NCBI RefSeq assembly: GCF_964204865.1
Contig: NC_135258.1
Span: 6,315,001 to 6,379,000 of the forward strand
DNA: 64,000 nucleotides
From: Styela clava
Taxonomy: Eukaryota; Chordata; Ascidiacea; Stolidobranchia; Styelidae
Direction of reading: 5' to 3'
Each line of letters opens with the position of its first letter. Position 1 is the first letter of the stretch. Both the position numbers and the translations under genes were made by a program. This document shows positions 62,760-64,000 of this stretch, piece after piece. Under the pieces are notes generated by a model, which was not told the origin of the DNA, searched no databases, and saw nothing but the letters and a program-made list of their open reading frames with translations.

Positions 62760-63700
62760 TGCAAGATTTCATAAGTTTCATTTATTAAATCTCTTCTGGT
62801 TTATATTTCTTGAGTGTCAAAGATATTGTTTCCTTAGACTTCAAAAATAATAATTATTAAACGAAAGATAAAAATCAATACCTGTCATAAATATAATTAT
62901 CTTTTGTTTGAAAAAACCCTCAACACGATGATTATTGCATTCTTTGTTGCGTTGGAAGTGCGGCTACGACGACTAGATTCTGTGGCATTGCATATTGGTG
63001 ATTTTTTGCAGTTCCTGATTTTCATTGCGCCGCGAATAATAGAAGTTCAACAAAATTTTCTTGGACGTCTTCTGGCAACTTGGTACTGGGCTTTGTTTAG
63101 TTGGCGGTGAAAGGTCGTCATAATAAAAGCTCTCATTATTTCTATAATTATCGGAATCGATTCACCCGTGTGCGGCGGTGCTCCCGAAGTATGTTAACCA
63201 AGATGGCGGAGACCTGAACCTTGTATATGTACCAAGTTATGGTTAGGCCATAATTTTATTCCAGTTTTCCTTATTTTAGTTATATTACGATTTCGGGGAC
63301 TAGCCAAGTGACTCCCGTGGTATTTGTACCTGTAACTATGGCCTAACCCACGTTCCGGTGTCCGCCAACTTGGTTCAAATACTTCGGAGGTACCTGTGGA
63401 GTCATAAAAGCCATGGCAATAGCTGGACAATCAGAAGGCAGCTAGCTACTCTTTATCCGCAGACTGCATGTCTATTCGACTGAAAGTCTGGCTTAAGATT
63501 GACTTAACACACAATTTCACCATGCTTCAATATATTCAAATTTATTCTGGTTCAAATTTTTGTGATTGTACAAGATATTTTTTTAGTGGGTTTCAAAATT
63601 GATTGTTATACAGCAAAAGTGATAATTAAACGAATAAACATTAATGACTTCTGTAATTATCTTTCGTCTGACAAGTCTTCCCTCAACTCAATACTGGCCT
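62760..63700. repeat. Diverged duplicate blocks at the window end
   Basis: TTCATTTATTAAATCTCTTC..TAATTATC at about 62775-62905 matches TTCAAATTTATTCTGG..TAATTATC at about 63533-63662 loosely. Pieces of the CTCCCGTAGT MITE lie at about 63178-63370 and 63883-63942. No gene is recognised. Confidence 0.4.
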
Positions 63701-64000
63701 TAGCGTGGTGATTGGCAAGCCACAAACAAGCTTCGGTGGTGGTCTATCTTGGCCAATATTCACATTACCCGATTCTACCCCATATATGATGGGCCCCATA
63801 GGAGTCCGTGAAAACCAAGAATACATGGGTTAGGCCTCCTTCATTTCATCGGCATATCAAATGTTTTTTTTTTATCACCTTGGCGGTACTCCCGTAGTAT
63901 GTGTACCAGGTTAGGGTTGGGCCATAATTTTATTCCGATTCAAATCACCGGGCGAAACGGCGGAATATTGAACGGAGCGACAAGAGCAAAAATCATTCCT

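Noticed and set aside
62904-63110. 68-codon open frame starting MFEKTLNTMIIAFF
   Set aside because: No family similarity, splice context or conserved copy supports it. The reverse strand is also open over part of this stretch.

Overview
The window is intron-rich, AT-rich animal DNA packed with small transposon remnants. It most probably comes from a styelid ascidian (tunicate). The main reason is a gene at 57.7-61.5 kb on the minus strand for a cationic peptide precursor of styelin type: signal peptide, Gly-Trp start, Lys/Arg/Tyr-rich middle and a long acidic tail. Styelins are known from Styela. The species is inferred; no marker gene for identification is present.

Layout. (1) 1-8761, plus: the 3' end of a cell-surface protein with three fibronectin III domains, a membrane-proximal region like that of receptor tyrosine phosphatases, one membrane segment and a short tail without a phosphatase domain. 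One of its introns holds an inverted copy of part of one of its own exons inside a transposon-like repeat. (2) 11086-14361, minus: a five-exon gene with a kinase domain followed by a pseudokinase domain, both nearest to IRE1-type kinases. It carries a 7-base duplication, a stop codon and a further frame break, so this copy is probably dead. (3) 15641-21938, minus: a Ty3/gypsy LTR retrotransposon with broken frames and 135-base LTRs. (4) 26968-37700, plus: a CYP2-like cytochrome P450 gene lacking two internal exons, followed by a tandem duplicate of its 3' end that has lost part of the last exon. (5) 37960-46451, minus: a complete nine-exon P450 paralogue with the same exon lengths and phases, tail to tail with the first. 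(6) 49881-53040, minus: a damaged styelin-type gene whose signal and mature peptide codons are replaced by a glycine run. (7) 57710-61517, minus: the intact styelin-type gene. Units 6 and 7 lie in a segmental duplication that includes promoter, introns and the same hAT-type insertion.

Stretches without genes (8762-11085, 14362-15640, 21939-26967, 46452-49880, 53040-57709, 61520-64000) hold dispersed repeats: hAT-like MITEs with 8-base target duplications, a tRNA-derived SINE, an element ending in (GACA)n, short tandem repeats and duplicated upstream modules.

The genes do not form one pathway. Two P450s (oxidative metabolism) and two defence-peptide genes show local tandem duplication with decay of one copy in each pair. 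Gene models come from reading exons, splice sites and phases by eye. They are most secure where a paralogue has the same exon lengths: the P450 pair throughout, and exons 3 and 4 of the styelin pair.
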